9,765 nt of DNA from Clostridia bacterium. GTDB taxonomy: Bacteria; Bacillota_A; Clostridia; Oscillospirales; CAG-382. The stretch lies in the NCBI GenBank assembly GCA_017517985.1, contig JAFWWX010000057.1:1-9765 (forward strand), given 5' to 3'. The first letter of the stretch is position 1. Each line of letters begins with the position of its first letter. The translations under genes were made by a program, and so were the position numbers. This document shows positions 1-7,293 of the stretch, piece by piece. The notes beneath the pieces were generated by a model. That model had not been told where the DNA came from. It ran no database searches and worked only from the letters and a program-made list of their open reading frames with translations.

Positions 1-274
1 GCTTGAGATTTGCCTGGTCAGCAAGCATTTCTGTATGAACGCCGTAACACTTTGCACCTTCTACGCCGAACTTTTCTTTGAAGATTTCAGCCTTTCCGGG
101 AACGATATCGGAGAGAGCTACAACTTCAACATCAGGCTGCTTCTGATAACTCTTGATGTGAGCTTCAGCGATCCAACCTGTACCAATGATACCAACTCTA
201 ACCTTTCTGCTTGTGTCTACCTTCTTTTCTTCGGCCATATTTTGGTCGAATCTGTCGAGAATAGAATCTGCCAT
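1..274 (-). CDS. Gfo/Idh/MocA-family NAD(P)-dependent oxidoreductase, N-terminal part
   Basis: Only the first 91 codons are in the window; the rest lies beyond the left edge. After a charged leader of about 22 residues, the protein reads KVRVGIIGTGWIAEAHIKSY, a beta-strand followed by the GxGxxA/G turn of a Rossmann NAD(P)-binding fold. A second strand (VEVVALSDI) then ends in the Asp expected to contact the cofactor ribose. This order, with AEAH after the glycine turn and a following region resembling 'A..F...FGV', is typical of Gfo/Idh/MocA dehydrogenases, which oxidise or reduce sugars, inositols and related polyols. The substrate cannot be told because the C-terminal domain is missing. 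The start at 274 is supported by an excellent GGAGGT Shine-Dalgarno (282-287 on the complementary strand) 7 bases upstream; the next in-frame Met (residue 13) has no ribosome binding site. The gene is divergent from htpG. The family call is firm; the specific function is open. Confidence 0.85.
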   Translation of the reverse strand, partial: MADSILDRFDQNMAEEKKVDTSRKVRVGIIGTGWIAEAHIKSYQKQPDVEVVALSDIVPGKAEIFKEKFGVEGAKCYGVHTEMLADQANLK

Positions 275-441
275 ATTTATTACCTCCAAAAATTATTTTC
301 CAACGTATAGAACATACTCATATACATCATTATTTTACAGTATTGATATTACTAAAGTTGCAATAATTTGTTAATTTGCATACATATTTAATAGAAAATT
401 AAAATATTTATGGTCCTATTCATCGGTACAGCATCTGAATT

Positions 442-472
442 TTCACATATTTTACAGAACGATAATTATAAT
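442..472 (+). promoter_or_regulatory. Candidate sigma-A promoter of htpG
   Basis: A perfect TATAAT -10 box lies at 467-472, and TTCACA (five of six matches to TTGACA) at 442-447. The spacer is 19 bases, longer than the optimal 17, so the promoter may be of moderate strength. Transcription would start near 479 and give a leader of about 57 bases before the htpG ATG. I see no CIRCE element (TTAGCACTC-N9-GAGTGCTAA) and no CtsR-like heptad repeat around it, so HrcA or CtsR control is not supported by sequence. Confidence 0.5.
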
Positions 473-490
473 TAAGGTAAAATATGTTAG

Positions 491-527
491 TATATTCTAC
501 AATATATCAAATTTGCCTTTTGAAAGG
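491..527 (+). promoter_or_regulatory. Two inverted repeats in the htpG leader, the second overlapping the Shine-Dalgarno
   Basis: First, TATATT-CTAC-AATATA (491-506) is a perfect 6-bp AT-only inverted repeat with a four-base loop. Second, CCTT-TTGA-AAGG (516-527) forms a 4-bp stem whose 3' arm is the core of the htpG ribosome binding site (AAAGGA, 523-528). Flanking ATTT (511-514) could pair with AAAT (532-535) just before the start codon to extend it. Both lie downstream of the predicted transcription start and so would be in the mRNA leader. Sequestering the ribosome binding site of a heat-shock gene in a weak hairpin is the logic of RNA thermometers, but the stem is very short and the function is only inferred. 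Confidence 0.35.
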
Positions 528-535
528 ATAAAAAT

Positions 536-2428
536 ATGGCTGAAAAAATAAAGAAAAGCGGAAGTATTTCCGTTGAAACACAAAACATATTCCCCGTTAT
601 AAAAAAGTGGCTTTACAGTGATAAAGAAATATTTGTAAGGGAACTTGTTTCCAATGCCTGTGACGCCGTAACAAAGCATAAACGACTTGTTTCTCTTGGC
701 GAAGCAACTGAAAATCCTAACCCTTACAGAATTGATGTTGTACTTGACTCCGAGCTTGGTACACTTACTGTTTCCGACAATGGTATTGGCATGACACCTG
801 AGGAGATCGACAAGTACATCAATCAGATTGCACTTTCAGGCGCCCTTGACTTCATTGAAAAGTATGAAGGCAAAAATTCTGAAGACAAGAACGGTATTAT
901 AGGTCACTTTGGTCTTGGTTTTTATTCAGCTTTTATGATTGCTGACAAGGTTGAAGTTATATCGAAATCATATTCAGGCGGTATAACAACAAAATGGGCA
1001 GGAAACGATTCATGCGAATATACAATGGAAGAAACATCTGACCGTTCCGAGCAAGGAACAGATGTAATTCTTTACATCAACGATGATGAAAAGGAGTTTA
1101 TCAACAGTTCAAGAATCAAGTCAATACTTGATAAATTTTGTGCTTTTATGCCTGTTGAAATTTATTTTACAGACATTGTTGAAGAAGAAAAGAACAAAGA
1201 CGAAGATAAAAAAGCGGACAAAAACAAAGCAATAAAGACACCCGTAAATGATACAACACCTTTATGGCAGAAAAAGCCCTCCGATTGTACAGAGGAAGAA
1301 TATATAGAATTCTATAAAAAGGTATTCAACGATTACAGAGAACCTCTTTTCTATGTACACATCAACGCAGATTATCCTCTGAATTTTAAAGGTATCCTCT
1401 ACTTCCCAAGGATAAACACAGAATACGGTGTACTTGAAGGTCAGGTTAAGCTCTATTACAATCAGGTATTTGTAGCGGACAACATAAAGGAAGTAATTCC
1501 AGATTATCTAATGGTAATGAAAGGTGTACTTGACTGTCCCGAACTTCCCCTTAATGTATCAAGAAGTTATCTTCAGACAAACGGATATGTAAATAAAATC
1601 TCAACACATATAATCAAGAAGATTTGTGACAAGCTCAACTCTCTATATAATCTCGAAAGAGAAAAATACGAAAATATGTGGGGGGAAATAAAACCGTTTG
1701 TTGAATACGGTTGTATGAAGGATGCAAAATTCTACGACAAAGTCAAAGAAATAATCCTTTTAAAAACAACAGATGACAAACATCTAACTTTAAATGAATA
1801 TACAAAATCGGAAAATTTTGATAAAGAAATATACTATACGGACGATGCTGTTCAGCAATCAAGGTACATTTCAATGTTCAGAAATGAAAACATCTGTGTA
1901 GTCACATTTGATTCTGCAATTGACACTCAGTTTATTTCGTTCCTTGAAAGCAAATTCTTATCCGATGAAACACTTAAAGACATTAAATTTTCCCGTGTAG
2001 ACGCAGGAATTTCCAAGTCACTTAAGGCAGATGGAGATGTTACGGAAAACAACGAGCTTTGCGAGTTCTTTAAAAAAGCTATGAATCTTTCTAATATTTC
2101 CAAAGTAACATTAGAAAGACTGAAGGACGCTGAGATTCCGGCAATTCTAAATCTGACTGAAGAGTCCAGAAGATTTTCCGAAATGATGAAAATGTATTCC
2201 GGCGGGGAAAGTGCAGGTATGCCGATAGATGAGACCCTTGTATTGAATATGGCTAACCCGCTGATTGAAAAAATATCAGAATCAATCAAAGACGATTCAA
2301 GAAAAGAAATCAACGAGCTTCTTGCAAAGCAGGTATACGGTCTTGCGCTGATTTCACACAGACAACTTACACCACAAGAACTCAAGGATTTCATTTCTGA
2401 CAGTGCAAAGCTTTTTGAAAAGATATAA
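536..2428 (+). CDS. htpG: Molecular chaperone HtpG (bacterial Hsp90)
   Basis: This is a full-length cytosolic Hsp90 of 630 residues, the usual size for bacterial HtpG. It is an ATP-driven dimeric chaperone that remodels late folding intermediates. The N-terminal GHKL ATPase domain shows RELVSNACDA with the catalytic Glu (E36) and the Mg-binding Asn (N40), DNGIGMT (81-87, nucleotide-binding Asp), and the glycine-rich lid motif GHFGLGFYSAFM (123-134). A short Lys/Glu/Asp-rich linker covers about 215-238. The middle domain follows, with PLWQKKPSD, the client/ATPase strand region PLFYVHINADYPLNFKGILYFPR, and the ATP-sensing Arg in PLNVSRSYLQ (R343). Ser follows that Arg where E. coli has Glu (SRE). 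The C-terminal dimerisation domain ends with the expected helical segment. The ATG has AAAGGA 7 bases upstream. The gene appears monocistronic, since a strong terminator follows it. Nothing suggests truncation or frameshift. Confidence 0.97.
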   Translation: MAEKIKKSGSISVETQNIFPVIKKWLYSDKEIFVRELVSNACDAVTKHKRLVSLGEATENPNPYRIDVVLDSELGTLTVSDNGIGMTPEEIDKYINQIALSGALDFIEKYEGKNSEDKNGIIGHFGLGFYSAFMIADKVEVISKSYSGGITTKWAGNDSCEYTMEETSDRSEQGTDVILYINDDEKEFINSSRIKSILDKFCAFMPVEIYFTDIVEEEKNKDEDKKADKNKAIKTPVNDTTPLWQKKPSDCTEEEYIEFYKKVFNDYREPLFYVHINADYPLNFKGILYFPRINTEYGVLEGQVKLYYNQVFVADNIKEVIPDYLMVMKGVLDCPELPLNVSRSYLQTNGYVNKISTHIIKKICDKLNSLYNLEREKYENMWGEIKPFVEYGCMKDAKFYDKVKEIILLKTTDDKHLTLNEYTKSENFDKEIYYTDDAVQQSRYISMFRNENICVVTFDSAIDTQFISFLESKFLSDETLKDIKFSRVDAGISKSLKADGDVTENNELCEFFKKAMNLSNISKVTLERLKDAEIPAILNLTEESRRFSEMMKMYSGGESAGMPIDETLVLNMANPLIEKISESIKDDSRKEINELLAKQVYGLALISHRQLTPQELKDFISDSAKLFEKI

Positions 2429-2506
2429 TTTTTGCCGTAACATAAGAATTAACAGCTAAAATCAACCATTCATTACTCTCTTTTTTAGAAATATATAAAA
2501 TTCTAG

Positions 2507-2545
2507 GCCCTGTATTTTATCAATACAGGGCTTTACTGTTTCTTT
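2507..2545 (+). terminator. Rho-independent terminator of htpG
   Basis: GCCCTGTATT (2507-2516) and AATACAGGGC (2522-2531) form a perfect 10-bp stem with a five-base loop (TTATC). A T-rich tail, TTTACTGTTTCTTT, follows at once. It sits about 80 bases after the htpG stop and separates htpG from the downstream oxidoreductase gene. Confidence 0.9.
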
Positions 2546-2610
2546 ATATTCAGCTAGCAATCTTCTAAGTTTAAGAATAAAAAAAATACCATATGAAATA
2601 ATATATCGAA

Positions 2611-2616
2611 AAAGGA
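2611..2616 (+). promoter_or_regulatory. Ribosome binding site that places the FAD/Rieske start at an ATT codon
   Basis: AAAGGA lies 9 bases before ATT at 2626 and 12 bases before a second ATT at 2629. There is no in-frame ATG, GTG or TTG between the in-frame stop at 2599-2601 and the TTG at 2731. The only well-placed candidate starts behind this site are therefore the two ATT codons. The ATGs at 2616 and 2637 are in other frames and stop after two codons each. Confidence 0.6.
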
Positions 2617-2625
2617 TGTGGTAAT

Positions 2626-3927
2626 ATTATTTCTTTATGGCATAAAAACGAGCAAAATATTGGTTTTAATAGCATTGAAAAAGACACCAAATCCGATGTA
2701 TTAATTGTTGGTGGCGGTATTGCAGGGATATTGTGTGCGTATATGCTGAAAAATTCGGGCGTTGATTGTATTCTGGTTGAATCAGGAAAAATATGTAACG
2801 GAATTACGGGTAATACAACTGCTAAAATCACAATACAACACGGTCTGATATACCACAAACTAATACAACAATTTGGTCAAGAGAAAGCAGAAATGTACCT
2901 TCATGCTCAATCGGAAGCATTAAACTTATACCGTCACATATGCAGGAAAATCCCTTGCAATTTTGAAGTAAAAGACTCCTATGTTTATTCACTGGATAAC
3001 AAATCAAAAATAGAAAAAGAGCTTAACGCACTTCACAGCCTTGGTGCTTTAGCAGATTATACTGATTCAGTAAATTTACCAGTTAACATTGCAGGTGCAA
3101 TCAAAATTAAAAATCAGGCACAGTTTCATCCGATAAAATTTCTACTTGAAATTTCAAAATCACTTCCAATATACGAAAACACAAAGGTCCTTGAATTTAC
3201 GCCAAATAAAGCGATAACAAAGTTTGGTACAATTTCATTTAAAAAAGCAATAATTGCTACCCACTTCCCTATTATAAACAAACACGGCGGATATTTTATA
3301 AAAATGTATCAGCATCGATCATATGTACTTGCATTGGAAAATGCACAGGATGTTGGCGGAATGTATGTTGATGAAAATATTGAAGGACTTTCGTTCAGAA
3401 ATTACGAAAAAACCTTGTTACTAGGAGGCGGTTCTCACAGAACAGGAAAAAAGGGCGGAAACTGGCGTGTACTTGAAAACTTTACAAAGGCAAGTTACAC
3501 GAAAGCAAAAATTACCGGCAAATGGGCAACACAGGATTGTATGACCCTTGACGGTATACCCTATATTGGTCAATATTCAAAAAATACACCCGATTTATAT
3601 GTTGCAACCGGATTCAACAAATGGGGTATGACTTCCGCTATGGTATCAGCTAAAATATTGTCCGATATGATACAAGACAAGGATAACCCTTATGCTTCAG
3701 TATTCTCTCCCTCACGGAGTATTTTGCACTCACAGCTCGGAGTAAATATATTTGAGTCTGCAGTAGGTCTTCTGACACCAACTACTCCACGATGCCCTCA
3801 TCTTGGCTGTGCTTTAAAATACAACAAAGATGAACACTCCTGGGACTGTGCCTGTCACGGCTCGCGATTTTCAGAAACCGGTAAAGTTATCAACAATCCT
3901 GCAACAGACGACAAAAAATTAAAATAA
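2626..3927 (+). CDS. FAD-dependent oxidoreductase with C-terminal Rieske [2Fe-2S] domain, ATT start
   Basis: From ATT at 2626 the protein has 433 residues. The N-terminal DAO-type FAD domain begins with SDVLIVGGGIAGILCAYML, the GxGxxG dinucleotide-binding turn (G29, G31, G34), and reaches the ribose-binding acidic residue in CILVES. NTTAKITIQHGLIY is typical of this family. A second FAD contact region lies near the end of the flavin domain (PDLYVATGFNKWGMTSA). The C-terminus is a Rieske domain with CPHLGC and CACHGSRF: cluster ligands Cys390, His392, Cys408 and His411, plus the disulfide-type pair Cys395/Cys410. Such fusions are common in Clostridia and Bacillus (YhfW-like), but their substrate is not established; flavin-to-iron-sulfur electron transfer is the likely chemistry. 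A start at the first standard codon (TTG 2731) would fall after the GGGIAG turn and destroy FAD binding, and the upstream codons encode recognisable family sequence including an S-L-W near the N-terminus. Hence the ATT start, with AAAGGA upstream. The exact ATT (2626 or 2629) is uncertain. The gene is convergent with hemW. Confidence 0.85.
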   Translation: MISLWHKNEQNIGFNSIEKDTKSDVLIVGGGIAGILCAYMLKNSGVDCILVESGKICNGITGNTTAKITIQHGLIYHKLIQQFGQEKAEMYLHAQSEALNLYRHICRKIPCNFEVKDSYVYSLDNKSKIEKELNALHSLGALADYTDSVNLPVNIAGAIKIKNQAQFHPIKFLLEISKSLPIYENTKVLEFTPNKAITKFGTISFKKAIIATHFPIINKHGGYFIKMYQHRSYVLALENAQDVGGMYVDENIEGLSFRNYEKTLLLGGGSHRTGKKGGNWRVLENFTKASYTKAKITGKWATQDCMTLDGIPYIGQYSKNTPDLYVATGFNKWGMTSAMVSAKILSDMIQDKDNPYASVFSPSRSILHSQLGVNIFESAVGLLTPTTPRCPHLGCALKYNKDEHSWDCACHGSRFSETGKVINNPATDDKKLK

Positions 3928-3933
3928 TTTTTT
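3913..3933. terminator. AT-only inverted repeat at the end of the FAD/Rieske gene, possible weak terminator
   Basis: AAAAAATT (3913-3920) and AATTTTTT (3926-3933) are perfect 8-base arms around a five-base loop, overlapping the last codons and stop of the oxidoreductase gene. The stem has no G-C pairs, so it would be a weak terminator, but it is symmetric and could act on both converging transcripts. No better terminator is visible between the two convergent genes. Confidence 0.25.
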
Positions 3934-3963
3934 ATATCGTCTCCCGTAATGCTGCTTTAATTT

Positions 3964-4038
3964 CTAATTTCTTTCAAGTTTAATATCACCCGTATCGGTA
4001 ATAATTTCACATTTGCCTTCGTCAGCGTCTTTGGAATA
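3964..4038 (-). pseudogene. Possible C-terminal remnant of a lost gene directly behind hemW
   Basis: Just after the tandem TAA TAA stops of hemW, and in the same frame, 24 sense codons run to a TAG at 3964-3966. The encoded tail reads ...DADEGKCEIITDTGDIKLERN. The segment TDTGDIKLE looks like the repeating 'T.TGDI.I' beta-strand pattern seen at the C-terminus of DUF4097/YvlB-type adhesin-like proteins, and the coding quality is better than expected for random AT-rich spacer. There is no start codon or ribosome binding site for it. My inference is that a deletion removed the body of a downstream gene and left its last 25 codons. Chance similarity over such a short stretch cannot be excluded. 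Confidence 0.4.
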
Positions 4039-4041
4039 TTA

Positions 4042-5232
4042 TTATACTCCGGGAATAACTATGTCAAAATCAATCATTCTTGACAGAATATAGTTTGACA
4101 CATACATTCCGCGTTCGGTAAAACTATAACCTTCTGTGGTTTTTACAATGTGACCTGAACGAAGAAACGGAGTCATCTTTTTAAGATACACAGATTCAAA
4201 GGATCTTCCAAATCTGCGTCTGAACTCCTCGCAATTGATACCATCACCAAGACGCATACGAAGCATTACATACTCTGCCATCTGTGTACCGAACTGAACA
4301 TCTATACATTTATCAACGATCCCCTGTCCGTCATAATTCTCAGTAAAGTTCTTAATATATAGAGAAGCACTGTTCTTATAATAGAAACGCTTACCTGAGA
4401 AAAATGAATGTGCAGACGGTCCAAATCCGATATATTCATCACAGTTCCAATATTTAAGATTATGTGTACTTTCGTATCCTTTTTTTGCAAAATTTGAAAT
4501 TTCATAGTGCCTAAAGCCAAGATTTTTTAAAAGGTTACAAGATACAAAATACATATCGCTCTCTGTATCTTCATCAGGTAAAGCAAGCTTTTTCTGTGTC
4601 TGCATTGCATAAAAGGGTGTACCCTCCTCAATCTTAAGACCATACAGTGAAATGTGGGTTGCACCGAGCTTTACTGCTCTTTCAATACTTGACAGCACAT
4701 TCTGAAGATTTTGTCCCGGAAGACCGTACATAATATCAATATTTATATTCTTAAAACCTGCTTTCACGGCATCATCAACAGCCTTTATATTGTCCATTGA
4801 ATTGTGTATTCTGCCACACGCAGAAAGGTCGCTATCATAAAAGCTCTGGCAACCTATGCTTAAACGGTTGATACCAGCACGTCGTAGGGCTGTAAGTTTT
4901 GCCCTATCAACTGTTCCGGGATTTGTTTCAAGAGTAATTTCACATTTGTCTGAAACATAGAAATTTCTTTTTATTTTACGAAGAAGCATTGAAATCTGCT
5001 CTGCGGTCAGAAGAGACGGCGTTCCTCCGCCAAAGTATATGGAATCAATAACATACGGTGCGAGCTGAAGGCTATGCTCCTCAAAGTGCAGCATAAGTGC
5101 CTCAAGATAAAGACTTTTTAGCTGTTCATTAGCCGAAGGTATTGAATAAAAATCACAGTAAAGGCACTTTTTTACACAAAATGGGATATGTATATATAGT
5201 CCAAGCCTTTTTTCTCTGTATTTTGCAGGCAT
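4042..5232 (-). CDS. hemW: HemW-like radical SAM protein (heme chaperone; formerly oxygen-independent coproporphyrinogen oxidase-like)
   Basis: This is a full-length protein of 396 residues. GLYIHIPFCVKKCLYCDFYS contains the radical-SAM CxxxCxxC cluster (Cys19, Cys23, Cys26) that binds a [4Fe-4S] cluster and S-adenosylmethionine. The next aromatic/Asp residues (YCDF) replace the extra Cys of true HemN, which points to HemW. FGGGTPS (67-73) is the SAM-contact glycine strand, and HNLKYW (257-262) is the conserved HemW/HemN signature. A HemN C-terminal domain occupies the last 100 residues. HemW family members bind heme and are thought to hand it to target proteins rather than oxidise coproporphyrinogen; older annotation as hemN is therefore likely wrong. 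The ATG at 5232 is preceded by AGAGAGG with 7-base spacing. It lies 73 bases behind lepA on the same strand without an intervening terminator, the common Firmicutes pair, so co-transcription is likely. The gene ends with two consecutive TAA stops. Confidence 0.93.
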   Translation of the reverse strand: MPAKYREKRLGLYIHIPFCVKKCLYCDFYSIPSANEQLKSLYLEALMLHFEEHSLQLAPYVIDSIYFGGGTPSLLTAEQISMLLRKIKRNFYVSDKCEITLETNPGTVDRAKLTALRRAGINRLSIGCQSFYDSDLSACGRIHNSMDNIKAVDDAVKAGFKNINIDIMYGLPGQNLQNVLSSIERAVKLGATHISLYGLKIEEGTPFYAMQTQKKLALPDEDTESDMYFVSCNLLKNLGFRHYEISNFAKKGYESTHNLKYWNCDEYIGFGPSAHSFFSGKRFYYKNSASLYIKNFTENYDGQGIVDKCIDVQFGTQMAEYVMLRMRLGDGINCEEFRRRFGRSFESVYLKKMTPFLRSGHIVKTTEGYSFTERGMYVSNYILSRMIDFDIVIPGV

Positions 5233-5260
5233 ATAATGTCCTCTCTTTATAATTGGTTAT

Positions 5261-5289
5261 GCCTGCACATACATACTATGCAGGTGCAG
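5261..5289 (-). repeat. Overlapping inverted repeats in the lepA-hemW spacer
   Basis: Two mutually exclusive 6-bp stems are possible in the spacer: CCTGCA (5262-5267) with TGCAGG (5279-5284), and CTGCAC (5263-5268) with GTGCAG (5284-5289). On the transcribed (minus) strand no T-run follows, so this is not a standard terminator. It lies between the lepA stop and the hemW ribosome binding site and could stabilise or process the joint mRNA. The role is inferred. Confidence 0.4.
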
Positions 5290-5305
5290 ACATATTATAA
5301 GTGGA

Positions 5306-7117
5306 TTAATCTTCATCAAATTTGAGTACAGCCATAAATGCTTCCTGCGGTACTTCAACAGAACCAAGAGAGCGCATACGTTTCTTACCTTCTTTCTGTT
5401 TTTCAAGAAGTTTTTTCTTTCTTGTAATGTCACCGCCGTAGCACTTTGCAAGAACGTCCTTGCGCAAGGCTCTGACTGTTTCTCTTGCAATAACTTTTCC
5501 TCCTATTGCAGCCTGAACCGGAATTTCAAAAAGCTGTCTTGGAATATTGTCCTTGAGCTTTTCCGCAATTTTTCTTGCTCTGCCGTATGCTTTATCGGTA
5601 TGAACAATAAATGAAAGTGCATCGACAATATCACCGTTAAGAAGTATATCAAGCTTTACAAGCTTTGACGGCTCGTACCCTGCAATTTCATAATCAAGGG
5701 ATGCATATCCACGGCTTTTGGATTTTAATGCATCAAAAAAATCATATACTATTTCGTTAAGCGGAAGTGTATAATGGAGTTCTGCTCTCTGTGCATCAAC
5801 ATACTTCATATCAATATATGTTCCGCGTCTGTCCTGACAAAGCTCCATAATTGCACCGACATATTCGGTAGGTGTTATTATGCTTGCGCGTACAATAGGC
5901 TCGCTGACGTGATCAACACTGTCGCCCTGAGGGAAGTTCACGGGATTATCAATTCTGTATACACTTCCGTCGTGACGTGTAACCTCATATATAACGCTTG
6001 GTGCAGTTGTGATAAGGTCAAGATTAAATTCACGTTCAAGTCTTTCCTCTATAACCTCCATATGAAGAAGTCCCAAAAATCCACATCTAAATCCAAAACC
6101 GAGTGCAATTGATGTTTCAGGTTCAAAAGTGAGTGCAGCATCGTTAAGTGCAAGCTTTTCAAGAGCATCACGAAGATCACCATATTTTGCTCCGTCTGCA
6201 GGATAAATACCGCTGAACACAACGGGAAGAGCCTCCTTAAAGCCCGGAAATGCTTCTTTTGCAGGATTATCAGCAAGCGTTACTGTGTCCCCTACTCTTG
6301 TATCGGACACTGTTTTTATAGACGCTGTTATATAACCAACCTCACCAGCTGAAAGAACCTTGTCCTTTTCAAGTCCAAAAGCACTCATATGACCTACTTC
6401 ATTTACTTCATATGTTATGCCGTTTGACATAAGCTTTATTACATCTCCCTGCTTTACTTTGCCGTCAAAGACACGCACATATACAACAACACCTCTGTAG
6501 GAGTCATAATAAGAGTCAAATATAAGCGCTTTTAATGGTGCATCAACGTCCCCTTCCGGAGCAGGTATATCTCTGACAATACTGTCAAGTACATCTTCAA
6601 TATTAAGTCCGGTCTTTGCAGAAATTGCAGGACAATCCTGAGCAGGTATACCGATAATATCCTCTATCTCGTTTCTTACCTTTGCAACATCAGCTGACGG
6701 TAGGTCAATCTTATTGATAACCGGCACAACCTCAAGGTCATTTTCAACAGCAAGGTAGGCATTTGCAAGAGTCTGTGCTTCAATACCCTGCGTTGCATCT
6801 ACAACAAGAAGTGCTCCGTCACACGCCTTTAGCGAACGGGAAACCTCATAGTTAAAGTCAACGTGACCGGGGGTATCTATAAGATTAAAGTAATAGTCTA
6901 CCCCGTCTTTATTGTGGCGAAGTCTTACTGCACGAGCCTTTATTGTAATTCCTCTCTCACGCTCAAGCTCCATATCATCAAGAAGCCGTTCTTCCATTTC
7001 ACGAGAAGAAACGGTTTGCGTCTTTTCAAGTATTCTATCGGCAAGAGTAGACTTACCATGGTCAATATGGGCAATTATTGAGAAGTTTCTTATATTGTCT
7101 ATTTTTTTCTTTGCCAT
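5306..7117 (-). CDS. lepA: Elongation factor 4 (LepA), ribosome-associated translational GTPase
   Basis: This is a complete protein of 603 residues, the standard length. It is a GTPase that binds the ribosome and affects initiation and elongation fidelity. The G domain is intact: G1 AHIDHGKST (16-24), G2 RGITIK (55-60), G3 DTPGH (81-85), G4 NKID (135-138) and G5 SAKTG (166-170). Domain II follows, then the EF-G-like domains III and V ([21 protein letters not shown] within), and the LepA-specific C-terminal domain with [19 protein letters not shown] and a [13 protein letters not shown] ending. These features separate it from EF-G, which has domain IV, and from TypA. The ATG at 7117 has AAAAGGA 9 bases upstream, and a strong promoter lies about 42-70 bases upstream. 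It probably heads a lepA-hemW transcript. No odd features. Confidence 0.98.
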   Translation of the reverse strand: MAKKKIDNIRNFSIIAHIDHGKSTLADRILEKTQTVSSREMEERLLDDMELERERGITIKARAVRLRHNKDGVDYYFNLIDTPGHVDFNYEVSRSLKACDGALLVVDATQGIEAQTLANAYLAVENDLEVVPVINKIDLPSADVAKVRNEIEDIIGIPAQDCPAISAKTGLNIEDVLDSIVRDIPAPEGDVDAPLKALIFDSYYDSYRGVVVYVRVFDGKVKQGDVIKLMSNGITYEVNEVGHMSAFGLEKDKVLSAGEVGYITASIKTVSDTRVGDTVTLADNPAKEAFPGFKEALPVVFSGIYPADGAKYGDLRDALEKLALNDAALTFEPETSIALGFGFRCGFLGLLHMEVIEERLEREFNLDLITTAPSVIYEVTRHDGSVYRIDNPVNFPQGDSVDHVSEPIVRASIITPTEYVGAIMELCQDRRGTYIDMKYVDAQRAELHYTLPLNEIVYDFFDALKSKSRGYASLDYEIAGYEPSKLVKLDILLNGDIVDALSFIVHTDKAYGRARKIAEKLKDNIPRQLFEIPVQAAIGGKVIARETVRALRKDVLAKCYGGDITRKKKLLEKQKEGKKRMRSLGSVEVPQEAFMAVLKFDED

Positions 7118-7158
7118 TTATGACATTCCTTTTCAAGTAATTTTGAATATACTGAAAT

Positions 7159-7187
7159 ATTATAACAAAAATCTCTCAAATAATCAA
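7159..7187 (-). promoter_or_regulatory. Sigma-A promoter of lepA-hemW with extended -10
   Basis: Read on the minus strand, TTGATT (7182-7187) and a perfect TATAAT (7159-7164) are separated by exactly 17 bases, and the -10 box is preceded by TG one base upstream (TGTTATAAT, extended -10). Transcription would start near 7152 and give a leader of about 35 bases. This is the clearest promoter in the window, and it shows lepA has its own promoter behind the polC terminator. Confidence 0.85.
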
Positions 7188-7232
7188 GTAGTAATATAAA
7201 TAGTTTACAATTTACAAAACGACTTTTATATT

Positions 7233-7277
7233 TATTAAAAGGAAAAACCACAGTCTTTTTTAAAGCACCTGTGGTTT
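7233..7277 (-). terminator. Rho-independent terminator of polC
   Basis: On the minus strand AAACCACAG (7269-7277) pairs perfectly with CTGTGGTTT (7245-7253), a 9-bp stem with a 15-base loop. The tail TTTTCCTTTTAAT follows on the transcribed strand. It begins 16 bases after the polC stop. Confidence 0.85.
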
Positions 7278-7293
7278 CAAAACTCCTTAAATA

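Noticed and set aside
332..363. Minus-strand promoter candidate for the Gfo/Idh/MocA gene: TTGCAA (358-363) with TGTAAA or TAAAAT as -10.
   Set aside because: The better -35 is paired with either a 4-of-6 -10 at 18 bases or a 5-of-6 -10 at 20 bases. In such AT-rich sequence this is not distinctive enough to list as a feature.
275..535. CIRCE, CtsR or GAAAAGG-type heat-shock regulatory sites upstream of htpG.
   Set aside because: No inverted repeat of the CIRCE type and no CtsR heptads were found. The only GAAAGG match (522-527) is the ribosome binding site itself and is one A short of the Bacillus htpG element.
1927..2394. A 155-codon open frame on the minus strand inside htpG.
   Set aside because: It is antisense to a fully conserved Hsp90 coding region, has no recognisable domain or ribosome binding site, and is explained by codon bias of the real gene.
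2546..2610. A promoter for the FAD/Rieske gene between the htpG terminator and its ribosome binding site.
   Set aside because: Only weak AT-rich matches such as TAATAT (2598-2603) were seen, with no -35 partner. A promoter must exist or the terminator leaks, but I cannot point to it.
2731..2733. TTG as the start of the FAD/Rieske oxidoreductase.
   Set aside because: It would begin after the GGGIAG dinucleotide-binding turn and has no Shine-Dalgarno in front of it.
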